A stretch of DNA of 41,594 nucleotides, from positions 1 through 41,594 of the forward strand of contig CAZBGY010000013.1 in assembly GCA_964491605.1 (NCBI GenBank). Reading direction: 5' to 3'. Numbering within the stretch: position 1 is the stretch's first letter; each line of letters opens with the position of its first letter. This DNA comes from DRYS01 sp964491605. Its GTDB lineage: Archaea; Thermoproteota; CALKCG01; B24; DRYS01. A program made the translations under genes and the position numbers. The notes below the pieces were generated by a model. The model had not been told where the DNA came from. It searched no databases and saw only the letters and a list, made by a program, of their open reading frames with translations. Below, piece after piece: positions 7,213 through 15,739 of this stretch.

Positions 7213-7788
7213 TTGCTGGAGCGTCTAAGAAAGATCGTAACGGGATATATAGATTCGATAGCTTCTACAGCCGTCAAGCTTAAGCTTACACCTGGCTTTA
7301 TATGCTTGTTAGGATTAATATTCGCATCGGCCTCAGGGCTCATACTATACCTCTACGGCTTACGGTTATGCTTCTACGCCTCACTCCTCATACTATTATC
7401 CGGGTTTATGGATGCGCTCGACGGAGCTGTGGCTAGGTTGACGAACAAGGTCTCCCGATTCGGTGCATTCCTAGATTCCACGGCGGATAGAGTGAGCGAA
7501 TCAGTAATGCTTGGCGGCATCATACTCGGAGGCTTATGCGATACCCTTATAGGATTTATAGCCTTGGTAGCTAGCTTCCTAACAAGCTATATGCGTGCGA
7601 GAGCTGAATCCATAGGTATAAACCTCGCGGGTGTAGGTATAGGTGAGAGAGCTGAACGTATAATCATACTAGGATTCCTAACTATGCTAGGATATCCAAA
7701 CTTAGCCGTAACGATGATAGCGATACTATCTACGATTACATCTACGCATAGATTCCTATACGTCTACGTTAAATCTAGAAGGTTATGA
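7213..7788 (+). CDS. CDP-alcohol phosphatidyltransferase, probable archaetidylinositol phosphate synthase
   Basis: 191 aa integral membrane enzyme that joins CDP-archaeol to a polar alcohol in lipid synthesis. The family signature D-G-x2-A-R-x8-G-x3-D-x3-D is complete: DALDGAVARLT, then RFGAFLDSTADR (about residues 64-92). About five hydrophobic helices are visible. Length and sequence style fit the archaeal inositol-phosphate subfamily, but the alcohol substrate is inferred. The start is TTG. The 3' end overlaps the convergent M42 peptidase by 14 bases. Confidence 0.85.
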   Translation: MLERLRKIVTGYIDSIASTAVKLKLTPGFICLLGLIFASASGLILYLYGLRLCFYASLLILLSGFMDALDGAVARLTNKVSRFGAFLDSTADRVSESVMLGGIILGGLCDTLIGFIALVASFLTSYMRARAESIGINLAGVGIGERAERIIILGFLTMLGYPNLAVTMIAILSTITSTHRFLYVYVKSRRL

Positions 7789-8878
7789 AGCTATCGACAG
7801 TCTTCTGATCCAGTCTCTTCACAGTCTCGTATACAAGCTTTATAGCGTTAGATAGATCCGATAGGTTCACCATAGATGTATGTGTATGTATATGTCTCGT
7901 AGGCACCCCTATAACTATACTCGGGCATCCGGCTCTACTTATATGTATCCTACCAGCATCCGTTCCACCTCTAGCATGGCTGAGCTGGTATGGTATCCCA
8001 CACTCCTCGGCTACGCTTATAACGAATTCTTTAAGCAGCTGGTTAGGTATCATAGAGTTATCGTATGCTACTATAGTCGGGCCTTTACCTAGCTTAGCAG
8101 GGGCAACCGAAGGTTTAACGTCAGGTATATCGCCTGCTATATCCACCTCTGCGACTATAGCTACATCAGGATCGACTACGTGAGCTACGGTGGTCGCACC
8201 CCTCAACCCCACCTCCTCCTGAACGGTGGCAGCTCCATAAACAGTGTTCGGATGGTCTGCAGGCTCCATCTTAAGCCTTCTAACAACCTCTAAAGCTATG
8301 AATGCTCCTATCCTATCATCGAAAGCTTTACCCACAGCTGCTTTACCGCCGTTTATCAGGGTGAACGGAGACCACGGGATTATAGGATCGCCTATCCTAA
8401 CACCGAGAGCTTCAGCCTCCTCCCTGCTAGATACACCTATATCTATGAACATATCGCTCATCTTAACAACCTTCTCCCTCTCCTCAGGTGTAAGTATATG
8501 TGGAGGCTTAGCTGCTATAACACCCATTAAATCACCCTTCCGAGTTCTCACTATAACCCTCTGAGATAGTAGCGTCTGATCGAACCATCCGCCCAGCGGA
8601 TCGAAGGATAGGAATCCGGTATCCTTATCTATACCTGAAACTACGAATCCAACCTCGTCTATATGCCCAGCTATAAGGACCCTAGGCCTATCAGAGGAGC
8701 CCTTCTTAACAAATATAACAGATCCAAGCTTATCTGTGAACACACTCTCAGCATACTTCGAAGCCTCCCTTTTCACTATAGATGCAGTCTCCCTCTCAAA
8801 CCCAGCTGGACCGAAGGAATCGCATAGAGCTTTAAGTACGAGTAATCTCTCCTCATCCAAATACATCCTGGAATCCAC
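7775..8878 (-). CDS. M42 family metallo-aminopeptidase
   Basis: 367 aa, usual length for M42 (tetrahedral) aminopeptidases, which form dodecameric cages that trim peptides released by the proteasome. Visible metal and catalytic motifs: GHIDEVG (about 71-77), FDDRIGAF (about 186), QEEVGLRGA with the catalytic and metal glutamates (about 220), AEVDIAGD, and THRxxH-like IGVPTRHIHTHTS near residue 335. The start is GTG at 8878; an ATG four codons later is possible. It is monocistronic and convergent with the phosphatidyltransferase. Confidence 0.93.
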   Translation of the reverse strand: MDSRMYLDEERLLVLKALCDSFGPAGFERETASIVKREASKYAESVFTDKLGSVIFVKKGSSDRPRVLIAGHIDEVGFVVSGIDKDTGFLSFDPLGGWFDQTLLSQRVIVRTRKGDLMGVIAAKPPHILTPEEREKVVKMSDMFIDIGVSSREEAEALGVRIGDPIIPWSPFTLINGGKAAVGKAFDDRIGAFIALEVVRRLKMEPADHPNTVYGAATVQEEVGLRGATTVAHVVDPDVAIVAEVDIAGDIPDVKPSVAPAKLGKGPTIVAYDNSMIPNQLLKEFVISVAEECGIPYQLSHARGGTDAGRIHISRAGCPSIVIGVPTRHIHTHTSMVNLSDLSNAIKLVYETVKRLDQKTVDSFITF

Positions 8879-8956
8879 CCCCTATAGGAAGATTAGCTGT
8901 AGATTAGATGTGGATAAAGCTTATCAGTATCCAGCTACGTTAAAGTATAGCTGGGT

Positions 8957-9079
8957 CCCGCGGTAGCTCAGCCTGGAAGAGCGTCCGGCTGTAGGCCCCG
9001 CCCTAGTCGGCGGAGCATATCAGCCTTCCAGGCAGCAGAAACCGGATGGTCGCAGGTTCAAATCCTGCCCGCGGGACCA
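8957..9079 (+). tRNA. tRNA-Tyr (GTA) with intron
   Basis: The acceptor is CCCGCGG/CCGCGGG, so position 1 is C paired with G72, the archaeal tRNA-Tyr identity. The anticodon stem is TCCGG/CCGGA with GTA. The T-arm is GCAGG, TTCAAAT, CCTGC. The 3' CCA is encoded. An intron of 46 nt follows the base after the anticodon. The mature tRNA is 77 nt. Confidence 0.95.
8995..9040 (+). other. tRNA-Tyr intron at position 37/38
   Basis: 46 nt placed at the canonical archaeal site between positions 37 and 38, as required for the splicing endonuclease. The exact ends follow from keeping a seven-base anticodon loop, CTGTAG plus A; they could shift by a base or two. Confidence 0.8.
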
Positions 9080-9133
9080 TCCGAATAGTGTACAGCTAAA
9101 TTTTTATCATGATGATAGACTCCACCTACTATT

Positions 9134-9682
9134 ATGCCCCAGCATACCGCTCTACAGCTATCCATCCTATCCATAATTATACCGTTCATCTCTATAGCCG
9201 TATCTATAGTTGCCTCAAGCTGGTTTAGTATAATCGATAATGCTTTAAGCGATCTAGGTCACGCTACGAGAAGCCCTGTAGCTTCCATATTCAACTTCGG
9301 TTTAAGCTTAGGCGGCTTACTAGTATCCATAGTATCAACATTATACTTCCATAGGATACATAGGGTTTTATCCATGGGAGGCTTCTTCGTAGGCTATACG
9401 CTGATCTTAGTTGCAGTCTTCGATGAAGTTTATAGGGGTTTACACTTTGCAGTCTCAGTAGCATTCTTCGTATCGATAGCCCTCATGCTATCGATATACG
9501 CATACCTGCATAGGAGTCTCCTAGCGGTTCTAGCTCTCATCGTAGGGTTATCATCATGGGTTATACATATAGTTTATGGGTTACCTAGAGGTGCTGCTAT
9601 ACCAGAGCTGGTATCTATAGCTGTAGTTATACCGTTCTACCTAGATCTAGCTAGAAAGGTTAGCCGTCTACAATCTAGCTAG
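9134..9682 (+). CDS. DUF998 membrane protein
   Basis: 182 aa with six hydrophobic helices. The motif ALSDLGHATRSPVASIFNFG (about residues 38-57) is typical of DUF998 proteins, whose function is unknown. It starts 55 bases after tRNA-Tyr and stands alone. Confidence 0.8.
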   Translation: MPQHTALQLSILSIIIPFISIAVSIVASSWFSIIDNALSDLGHATRSPVASIFNFGLSLGGLLVSIVSTLYFHRIHRVLSMGGFFVGYTLILVAVFDEVYRGLHFAVSVAFFVSIALMLSIYAYLHRSLLAVLALIVGLSSWVIHIVYGLPRGAAIPELVSIAVVIPFYLDLARKVSRLQSS

Positions 9683-9899
9683 ATTCTATAGATTAGATGA
9701 ATTTACGTATGATTAGTTAGGCGTTCTTCTCGAATTATATCGAACGTCCCCCTCGTATATAGCTCAGGTATCTAAAAGCTAAGATAAAACTATTTACACT
9801 ATCGAGGGGTTAGGTTGATACAGCTCAGGTTTCAGCATGATGAAGCTATGGAAGTTAGACTTGGGAGTCACGGAAGCTTGAGCCTTAAAGCTATTAAGA
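9683..9899. other. intergenic, possible small frame
   Basis: Holds a 36-codon frame at 9815-9925 with a TTG start behind GAGGGG and a TATA-like AAAACTATTTA upstream. It overlaps the end of the convergent THUMP gene. No homology is recognisable, so I do not call a gene. Confidence 0.3.
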
Positions 9900-10418
9900 T
9901 CAGCCTACCTCTCTCTCGAGGTTAACTATATCGCTTGGCTTCAATACGGAGATGCCTGTCACAGGGCCTACTACCTCTATGAGTACTATCTTATCCGGAT
10001 TCTCTAGGTTCACCTTCCTCTCTATCAACTTAGCCGTCTCGGCAATTATCTCCCTACTACCTAGCTGTGTATGCCTCTTCTCGACCGTTATACGGAATGT
10101 CTCCCCCTCCCCTATCAGATCTCTTAATTCCTTAACGGCATCGACTATAGCTTCGATCTTAGATTGTACACACCTCTGTATAGGTATAATCCTCCTGACG
10201 ACACCTACCCTATCGGGATTCTCCCTCACATACTCTCTAATCCTCCTAACAGCTTCTACAGGATCGAGTTTACTCCTAGCTAGTATGAGTCCGCTAACAC
10301 CTGTCTCCCATGCTTCAGCTTCGCTATCCCCGATCTCTGAGAGAAGATCCCTTACCCCGTATATAGCGTCGAATTCAGCTCCTCTGGGGCAAGTTACTAT
10401 AAGGTTGAACTCCCTCAT
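9900..10418 (-). CDS. THUMP domain protein, Tan1-like
   Basis: 172 aa. The N-terminal part (MREFNLIVTCPRGAE) and the THUMP core (ISVEKRH-type region TVEKRHTQLGSREIIAETA, about 111-130, then KIVLIEVVGPVTGISVL) match the Tan1/THUMPD1 family. These proteins present tRNA to the acetyltransferase that makes N4-acetylcytidine. No methyltransferase or thiolase domain is attached. The partner acetyltransferase is not in this window, so the role is inferred from the family. Confidence 0.85.
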   Translation of the reverse strand: MREFNLIVTCPRGAEFDAIYGVRDLLSEIGDSEAEAWETGVSGLILARSKLDPVEAVRRIREYVRENPDRVGVVRRIIPIQRCVQSKIEAIVDAVKELRDLIGEGETFRITVEKRHTQLGSREIIAETAKLIERKVNLENPDKIVLIEVVGPVTGISVLKPSDIVNLEREVG

Positions 10419-10526
10419 CAGACACCGTTATATGTTTAAGCTTTAGAACGTTATAAGGATTAAATCGGTACATAGCCTGAAGGTTTAGAGGATTACGCTT
10501 TAGATATCGGGGGTAATATAGTATAT

Positions 10527-11519
10527 ATGCGTAGCGTATCGATCATAATCCCTGTTAGGAACTGCGAATCGACTATAGCCGATCTACTATCCTCCATAAT
10601 GGAGCTCGACTATCCCAAGGATCTAGTCGAAGTTATAGTAGTGGATGGCGGATCGACCGATAGAACTGTCGAAATAGCCTCCAGATACCCGGTGAAAGTG
10701 ATCAGCGAGCCGGGTTTAGGCCCAGGCTACGGTAGGAGGACAGGTATCGAGCATTCGGGAGGAGAGATACTAGCGTTCACCGATGGAGACTGCATAGTTC
10801 CCAGGAGCTGGCTTAAAGCTATAGTTAAAGATTTAGAGGATCCCTCAGTGGGATGCGTAGGTGGAAGCATCCTCCTAGATAGGCGCTCTAACGTAGGCTT
10901 CACCGCTAGATACTTCGAAGAATCCGTCATAAGGGTTATGCCTCTATCGCGTGAAAGGAAGATCTACGATAAGCTACTGCCATTTAAGCATCTAGCTTTC
11001 GCTAACCTAGCCACTCGGAGGGATGTCATAGAAGCTGTAGGCGGTATAGATGTAGGGTTCAGAACATTCGAGGATATGGATCTAATACAGCGTATATGCG
11101 ATCACGGATACAAGATACTATTTGATCCAGATGTATATGTGTGGCATAGGCATAGGCAGAGCGTTAAAGAACTACTAAAGCAGGTATACGGATACGGATA
11201 CGGTGGGCCTAGATTCAGAAGGAATCATCCTAGAAGCATAGTGACGCGATGGTATAAATTAGGCTTAACGCTATTCTATCTCATCATCTCATCGATATCG
11301 ATAGGGGCTATCCTATCGATCACTTACGGACCTTTACCGATCCTGATAGCTTCCGCCCCCATCAGTTTAGGATACATCTATTGCCTAGCCTACTACTTAT
11401 ATAAGACTAGATCCATAGTGAAATCCGTAGCGTACCCTATACTCGATATAGCTGTGATAATATCGTTCTGCTTAGGGGATACCATATCGAATTTAAGGTA
11501 TACGTTACGTAGCAGGTAG
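10527..11519 (+). CDS. family 2 glycosyltransferase with membrane anchor
   Basis: 330 aa. The GT-A domain occupies about residues 1-225: SIIIPVRNCESTI at the start, VVDGGSTDRT (about 38-47), the metal-binding DGD (FTDGDC, about 88-93), and FEDMDLIQR plus WHRHRQS as the acceptor-side ED and later motifs. Two or three hydrophobic helices follow (about 248-270, 275-300 and 303-322), so it works at the membrane. It probably transfers a sugar to a lipid or surface glycan; donor and acceptor are unknown. It stands alone, convergent with the DUF6807 gene. Confidence 0.9.
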   Translation: MRSVSIIIPVRNCESTIADLLSSIMELDYPKDLVEVIVVDGGSTDRTVEIASRYPVKVISEPGLGPGYGRRTGIEHSGGEILAFTDGDCIVPRSWLKAIVKDLEDPSVGCVGGSILLDRRSNVGFTARYFEESVIRVMPLSRERKIYDKLLPFKHLAFANLATRRDVIEAVGGIDVGFRTFEDMDLIQRICDHGYKILFDPDVYVWHRHRQSVKELLKQVYGYGYGGPRFRRNHPRSIVTRWYKLGLTLFYLIISSISIGAILSITYGPLPILIASAPISLGYIYCLAYYLYKTRSIVKSVAYPILDIAVIISFCLGDTISNLRYTLRSR

Positions 11520-11529
11520 ATGGATGGAT

Positions 11530-12390
11530 CTAGAGGGATGAATACTCGCTATAATACTTCTCTATCTCATCCCTGGATAACTTACCCCTATGCAGCATGA
11601 TTCTATACCTAAACTTAACGGATGAGCCCTTCCCTATCCTCATACTACCATCCACATCCTTCCTTCCTTCGAAATCCTTCAAGCCGAAGCAGTTAACGGC
11701 GAATAAACCGTAAGCCCTCACATGCCAGTACGTAGGATGCCTAGGATTGCTTGGATGATCGAATATAGTTATACCAGCTACCTCACCGTTAACCCTACCT
11801 GTATAATCGCACCATCTAGCTCTCTTACCCCAGCATCTAGGCTCACCCACCCCTCCTTCAGAATTCGTTATAACACCGCCGCCCACAGACTCCCTCATAC
11901 TATCTACAACCCTTAAAGCTACGATACCCCCTTCTTTCGTATCCCCTAGAACTATATCGCTATACTCGGCTTCGAACTCTACATCATAATCTATAAACCT
12001 GATATCGCCTATAGTTCTCCAGAACGTTACGATTCTATGCTCCTTCATAAGCTTATCACCAGCTTTAGAAACCCATACATTCGTAGAGTATAGTACGGCT
12101 CTATCCTCTTTCAGCGATACCATCGGAGTATCCACGCATCTTATGTATCCTGCGTTAACCCCCTCACTCCATATATCTACGCCGTTAACGCTACCATGCG
12201 CAGTCCATAGAGATCTATGGTGTATATGATCTGGAGGCTCATCCCTAGTTACCATGATGCCTTTAGGAGCGTATAGGGGGTAGAAGTATGGTTTACGAAC
12301 ATTTCCACCATACCTATAGATCGTCACTATACTATCATCCTCTAACAATTCTAGGAATCCATCCTTAACTAGATGTATGGAGAATACCAT
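11530..12390 (-). CDS. DUF6807 (PmoA-family) protein
   Basis: 286 aa, full-length for DUF6807, sometimes labelled methane oxygenase PmoA although that name is misleading. Typical landmarks are RKPYFYPLYAPKGIMVTR (about 32-49), DHIHHRSLWTAHGSVNG (about 54-70), the GDTKEGG motif (about 149-155) and FDHPSNPRHPTYWHVRAYG (about 210-228). In bacteria such proteins accompany sugar and glycoside catabolism. Here it is 16 bases downstream of a sugar-isomerase-like gene, which supports a carbohydrate role. The reaction is unknown. Confidence 0.8.
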   Translation of the reverse strand: MVFSIHLVKDGFLELLEDDSIVTIYRYGGNVRKPYFYPLYAPKGIMVTRDEPPDHIHHRSLWTAHGSVNGVDIWSEGVNAGYIRCVDTPMVSLKEDRAVLYSTNVWVSKAGDKLMKEHRIVTFWRTIGDIRFIDYDVEFEAEYSDIVLGDTKEGGIVALRVVDSMRESVGGGVITNSEGGVGEPRCWGKRARWCDYTGRVNGEVAGITIFDHPSNPRHPTYWHVRAYGLFAVNCFGLKDFEGRKDVDGSMRIGKGSSVKFRYRIMLHRGKLSRDEIEKYYSEYSSL

Positions 12391-12406
12391 CCCAAGACAC
12401 CATCGG

Positions 12407-13228
12407 CTAATACTCTCTAAAGAACTTTTTAAGATTTTCTATACTAATCTTCACGGCTTCAGCAGGATTCTCCTCCCTTCTAAGAATCTCCACTGATACA
12501 TACCCTTTAAATCCTATATTCCTCAAACCCCTAACGACGGCTCTATAATCCGCGGATCCGAATCCAGGTCCACCCATATTATCATCGTTAGCGTGTAGAT
12601 GCATAAGATATGCTCCACCTTTCTCTATCTGTCTATCTATAGGCTCATCGACCCCGGTCATAGCGTATACATCTAGTATAAGCCTGAAATTCGGGTGTCC
12701 CACATCCTCTATAAGCTTGATAGCTTCATCTACCGTGTTTATGAAGTTCGTCATATCCCTTCTCAAAGGCTCTATGCATATGTAGACGCCATGCTGCTCG
12801 GCATACCGGGAGCACCTCCTAAATATATCTACAGCCCACATCCATGCATCTATGGGGTCTACCCCTCTAGGTATACTCCTTTGAGCTGGTGAACCAAACA
12901 CTATAATCCTACCACCGATATCGCTACAGAAATCTACGAGTGCCCTCAGATAGGATTCAGTCCTTCCCCTCACAGATGGATCAGGGCTCGTTAAATGGAC
13001 GCTGCTGACACCTCTGAGAACCCAGTGTATCCCTACGATATCTAAACCTAGGTTTTCAGCATCCCTCCTTATAGACTCTCTCATACCTCTACCTATATCT
13101 GTAACCTTCTCGGCTATAGTATAGGGGGCTATCTCAACTCCATCATACCCAAGCTTAGATACATACTCAAAAACCTGTCTGAGGCTCCATCCTTCGAATA
13201 TCTCGTTGCATACAGCGAATCTAATCAT
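12407..13228 (-). CDS. sugar phosphate isomerase/epimerase-like TIM barrel protein
   Basis: 273 aa from the ATG at 13228 (MIRFAVCNEIFEGWS). The frame is open 42 codons further, but those read as non-protein and contain the TATA box, so the longer start is rejected. The AP endonuclease 2/xylose-isomerase-like barrel shows GYDGVEIAPYT near the start, the metal-ligand glutamate in ICIEPLRRD, LDVYAM, LMHLHANDD and VSVEILRRE at the C-terminus. It probably acts on a sugar or keto-sugar. It forms an operon with the DUF6807 gene. Confidence 0.88.
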   Translation of the reverse strand: MIRFAVCNEIFEGWSLRQVFEYVSKLGYDGVEIAPYTIAEKVTDIGRGMRESIRRDAENLGLDIVGIHWVLRGVSSVHLTSPDPSVRGRTESYLRALVDFCSDIGGRIIVFGSPAQRSIPRGVDPIDAWMWAVDIFRRCSRYAEQHGVYICIEPLRRDMTNFINTVDEAIKLIEDVGHPNFRLILDVYAMTGVDEPIDRQIEKGGAYLMHLHANDDNMGGPGFGSADYRAVVRGLRNIGFKGYVSVEILRREENPAEAVKISIENLKKFFREY

Positions 13229-13270
13229 ACCCAATTCGATCACATTGATTATCCTGAAACACGTATAGGA

Positions 13271-13282
13271 GTATTTAAAAGT
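13271..13282 (-). promoter_or_regulatory. TATA box for the isomerase-DUF6807 operon
   Basis: The minus strand reads CTTTTAAATAC, about 45 bases before the ATG at 13228 and inside the rejected upstream extension of the frame. This supports the shorter start. Confidence 0.6.
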
Positions 13283-13401
13283 TGTATAACTCACCGTATC
13301 TAAAATCAGGGATGATGGATCATATGGATTCCACCAATGCTCAAATATGGTCATCTAAACAGTAAAACTTAACTATAGGTTAATAAAGTATCTATAAGTC
13401 T

Positions 13402-14820
13402 ATGCATCCTGAAATTTTAGGAAAACGCAACCACCTAGCGGTAGCTCTTGCGGCACTCCTCATCTGCGTAGTCGTAGCAGCTATAGTCGCAGGTGTAGCG
13501 GGATACTATATAGGTCATAGCGGAGGATACAATACTGGATACAGCGAAGGATACAATAGGGGTCGAAGCGAAGGTTTAGCAGCTGGTGCAGAGAGAGCCT
13601 ACCGTGAAGGCTATACCGCAGGTTATAACATAGGCTATACATACGGATTATCCAACGGTACGCTTAACGTCGCTAAAGCATTGTATATGGGACTTAAAGA
13701 TAGGATAATGAGGGAGATAGTACAGGTATCGGCACCTAATCTTCCATCGAAGATAAAAGTAGGATGCCTGATGGCTCTAACAGGTGAGCTCGGACCCATG
13801 GGTGTAGAGATAGCTAAGGGAGCTCAGCTCGCCGTAGCACTCGTGAATCGTCTTGGAGGTGTAGCTGGTAGACCTGTAGAGCTTATACTAGAAGATACTG
13901 GTACAGATCCTAGTAAAGCTCTAACAGCCTGTAAGAAGCTAGTCGAGGTTGATGGTGTTCAAGTTATAGTTGGTCCTATGGCTAGCGGTGAGGTTATGGC
14001 TATAGGAAGCTATGTTAACGAGAGGAAGGTTGTGCTAATCTCTCCGTCAGCTACATCGCCATATATAACGTTGAACTTTCCAGACGATTACGTATTCAGA
14101 GTTGTAGGTAGCGATACAGCTCAAGCTAAAGCTCTAGTTAAGCTAGCCTTGGATGCGGGATGCAAGAAGATAGCAACCCTAGTGCTAGATAATCCGTATG
14201 GTGTAGGTATAGAGGATGTGGTTTCATCCATCATAGGAGATAAGCTCGTAGTTAAAGTAAGATATGATCCTAAGAAGATGGATTTCAGAACAGAGTTAAC
14301 GCAGATTAAAGGTGCAGGTGTGGACGGCGTCATATATGTAGGCTACTATGAGGATGGACGCATAATGTTCAGGCAAGCGCTCGAACTAGGTCTCGACAAT
14401 ATAAAGTGGTTTGCAGCTGAAGGTGTATACGGGGATCCGATGCTCGTGGTCCCCGAATCAGCTGAATTCATGAATCGAGCTGTCGTAGGAACTAGACCAT
14501 TACCCCCGTTAGTATCGTTCTACGATGAATTCTTAGAGGAATATGAAACCGCATTCGGAGTTAAACCTGCAGCTCCATACATAGAGTATTGCTTCGACGC
14601 TACCTTAATGCTGCTTGAAGCTATAGCTAAAGCAGGAGTATATGATGGAGCTGCTATAAAGCAGAAGCTGATGGAAGTATCCAGCTCCTTCCTAGGAGCC
14701 TCAGGCTACAAAGCCTTCGATAAAGTCGGAGATCAACTTATGCAGATATACTCCGCGTGGAAGGTTGTTAAGGAAGCCGGCGTATATAAATTGATAGATA
14801 TAGGCGTCATAACACCGTAG
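13402..14820 (+). CDS. ABC transporter substrate-binding protein, branched-chain amino acid type
   Basis: 472 aa. A membrane helix (about residues 13-36) anchors the protein. Then comes an odd linker (about 37-86) of repeated G-Y/R-x2-G units. From about residue 110 is the periplasmic-binding fold of the LivJ/amide-urea family: KVGCLMALTGELGPMG, GGVAGRPVELILEDTGTDP, VIVGPMASGEV, VLISPSATSP and the AYGVKPAAPY-type end. It binds a small amino acid or amide outside the cell and hands it to the two permeases. There is no lipobox cysteine, so anchoring is by the helix. It is the first gene of a five-gene operon. Confidence 0.92.
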   Translation: MHPEILGKRNHLAVALAALLICVVVAAIVAGVAGYYIGHSGGYNTGYSEGYNRGRSEGLAAGAERAYREGYTAGYNIGYTYGLSNGTLNVAKALYMGLKDRIMREIVQVSAPNLPSKIKVGCLMALTGELGPMGVEIAKGAQLAVALVNRLGGVAGRPVELILEDTGTDPSKALTACKKLVEVDGVQVIVGPMASGEVMAIGSYVNERKVVLISPSATSPYITLNFPDDYVFRVVGSDTAQAKALVKLALDAGCKKIATLVLDNPYGVGIEDVVSSIIGDKLVVKVRYDPKKMDFRTELTQIKGAGVDGVIYVGYYEDGRIMFRQALELGLDNIKWFAAEGVYGDPMLVVPESAEFMNRAVVGTRPLPPLVSFYDEFLEEYETAFGVKPAAPYIEYCFDATLMLLEAIAKAGVYDGAAIKQKLMEVSSSFLGASGYKAFDKVGDQLMQIYSAWKVVKEAGVYKLIDIGVITP

Positions 14821-14821
14821 A

Positions 14822-15739
14822 ATGATCGGTGGTCCACGCATGCTCCCCCTAGATCTACCTCAAATATTTTTTAACTCTATAATAACCGGGAGCATATTCA
14901 TGCTAGCCGCGATAGGTTTAAGCTTATCCTATAGTCTATCCCGCTTCCCTAATTTCACCCATGCTGAGTATATAACTCTAGGAGGGTACCTAGCATATCT
15001 TCTATCAGAACAGCTAGGTATACCCCTGTACATAGCATTCGCATTATCCTTTTTGGGATCAGGTCTTCTCTCCCTAGCCTCCTACACAGTTGTATTCAAG
15101 CCTCTACAGGATAGAGGGTCACCCATGATATACCTGATGGTAGCTTCTATAGGTTTAGGTCTCGTAGTGAGGCATATAATCCAACAGGTATGGGGGGCAT
15201 CCCCTCTAACCATAAGAGTCGTATGGCCTAGATGGACTTTAGGCTCTATAACAGTTACAGGTCTCTACATCTACCTTATAGCCGTTACTATAGTCACGGC
15301 TATAACCCTACATATGCTATTAACTAGGACGATTATAGGTAAATGTATTAGAGCTTCATCTGATAACGTAGAGCTAGCCTTTTCATCGGGTATAAATGTA
15401 TCGAGCATATCTAGATTCGTATGGTTTATCGGAGGGGGTTTAGCAGGGTTGTCAGGCTTCTTCATGGTAGCTATCGCGAATGCTATACCCTTATTAGGCT
15501 GGAGGCTATTGATACCTGCGTTCGCTGTAACGATCCTAGGAGGCGTAGGTAACTTCTACGGTGCTCTAATCGCATCCTATGTAATAGGTGTAGCCGAAAA
15601 CTTCAGTGTGATAGGATTGACAGCTTTAAATCTACCTACAGATCTGAAGATGATGGTATCCTTCTTCGTCATAGTCTTAGTACTGCTAGTTAAGCCTGAA
15701 GGAATATTCACAACCTTCGGAGGTGGCTCACGTGCCTGA
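14822..15739 (+). CDS. ABC transporter permease, LivH-like
   Basis: 305 aa with about eight membrane helices. It matches the LivH type: FFNSIITGSIFMLAAIGLSL at the start, FPNFTHAEYITLGGYLAY, and GLAGLSGFFMVA with the VTILGGVGNFYGAL loop (about 237-250) that contacts the ATPase. It begins one base after the binding-protein stop, possibly at the second ATG (14840), and overlaps livM by 17 bases. Confidence 0.92.
   Translation: MIGGPRMLPLDLPQIFFNSIITGSIFMLAAIGLSLSYSLSRFPNFTHAEYITLGGYLAYLLSEQLGIPLYIAFALSFLGSGLLSLASYTVVFKPLQDRGSPMIYLMVASIGLGLVVRHIIQQVWGASPLTIRVVWPRWTLGSITVTGLYIYLIAVTIVTAITLHMLLTRTIIGKCIRASSDNVELAFSSGINVSSISRFVWFIGGGLAGLSGFFMVAIANAIPLLGWRLLIPAFAVTILGGVGNFYGALIASYVIGVAENFSVIGLTALNLPTDLKMMVSFFVIVLVLLVKPEGIFTTFGGGSRA

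Noticed and set aside
9815..9925. 36-codon frame, also considered as a C/D box RNA because of ATGATGA at 9837
   Set aside because: No box D, D' or C' at proper spacing and no protein homology visible; left uncalled.
13229..13354. Longer start of the sugar isomerase-like gene at 13354
   Set aside because: The extra 42 codons do not look like the family and include the TATA box; the ATG at 13228 fits better.
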